From Candidatus Bathyarchaeota archaeon JdFR-04 (lineage in GTDB: Archaea > Thermoproteota > Bathyarchaeia > Bathyarchaeales > UBA233): a DNA stretch of 5,703 nucleotides. Positions within the stretch are counted from its first letter, which is position 1; each line of letters starts with the position of its first letter. Position numbers and translations under genes: made by a program. The stretch covers positions 1 to 5,703 of the forward strand of contig MTLR01000003.1 of NCBI GenBank assembly GCA_002010925.1. Direction: 5' to 3'. Below, one piece after another: positions 5,547-5,703 of the stretch. The notes under the pieces are model-generated. The model saw nothing but the letters and a program-made list of their open reading frames with translations, ran no database searches and was not told the DNA's origin.

Positions 5547-5703
5547 TTCTTTCAACTGATATCGGAAGCCTACCGTTTGAAAATGGCCTAAGCAAAGACC
5601 CGCAACAAAAAATAGTCCAAAGCTTCCTAGATAAACTAAACGCTGGAATAGATGTTCCAAACTTTCCGCAGTTTCGAGACATGAGCCAAATGTTTCTTCA
5701 GTT
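5543..5703 (+). CDS. Cobalamin-independent methionine synthase-like protein, N-terminal part
   Basis: Only the first 53 codons are present; the frame is open to the window edge. The product begins MILSTDIGSLPF and contains LNAGIDVPNFPQFRDMSQMF (32-51). The T-x-x-GS-x-P opening, followed by a D-V-P-N-x-P-Q-x-R-D-M stretch, is the pattern I know from archaeal relatives of the MetE C-terminal domain (UROD/MetE superfamily). In that family the zinc-binding Cys and His residues that activate homocysteine lie later, outside this window, so catalytic competence cannot be judged. Archaeal members can transfer methyl groups from corrinoid proteins or other donors to homocysteine, and some have different roles. 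The ATG overlaps the thiL stop as ATGA, which fixes the start and suggests translational coupling. Confidence is high for the superfamily, moderate for methionine synthesis itself. Confidence 0.75.
   Translation, partial: MILSTDIGSLPFENGLSKDPQQKIVQSFLDKLNAGIDVPNFPQFRDMSQMFLQ

Overview
The window looks archaeal, most likely from an uncultured TACK-type lineage such as Bathyarchaeota; the phylum is an inference from gene style, not a demonstrated match. The archaeal signs are TATA boxes about 25-30 bases before likely transcript starts, short or absent leaders, oligo-T ends, an archaeal-style tRNA-Thr with U73 and an encoded CCA, an archaeal-type ThiL, and a secreted protein rich in N-glycosylation sequons with a C-terminal membrane anchor. 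The DNA is AT-rich; thiL looks somewhat richer in G+C than the surface-protein gene.

Layout: a 748-residue secreted, membrane-anchored protein (64-2310, +) converges, with 35 bases between stop codons, on a metallo-beta-lactamase-fold hydrolase with a C-terminal winged helix (2346-3236, -). A 288-base gap follows (3237-3524), holding that gene's promoter and an unexplained open frame. Next come a small glycine-rich membrane protein resembling DUF5518 (3525-3854, -) and tRNA-Thr(CGU) (4043-4120, -). A 406-base stretch without a recognisable gene (4121-4526) contains a 10-bp hairpin, smaller hairpins and, at its right end, an exact 14-base tandem repeat. The window closes with thiL, thiamine-monophosphate kinase (+), overlapping by four bases the start of a cobalamin-independent methionine synthase-like gene cut by the window edge.

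Only the last two genes look like an operon: the ATGA overlap implies translational coupling of a thiamine-diphosphate enzyme with a methionine-related enzyme. The other genes appear to be single units, each with its own promoter. I see no mobile element, CRISPR array, toxin-antitoxin pair or defence cassette. The points most worth a second look are the 14-base tandem repeat before thiL, the structured gap between the tRNA and thiL, the unexplained open frame at 3304-3504, and the N-terminus of the small membrane protein.
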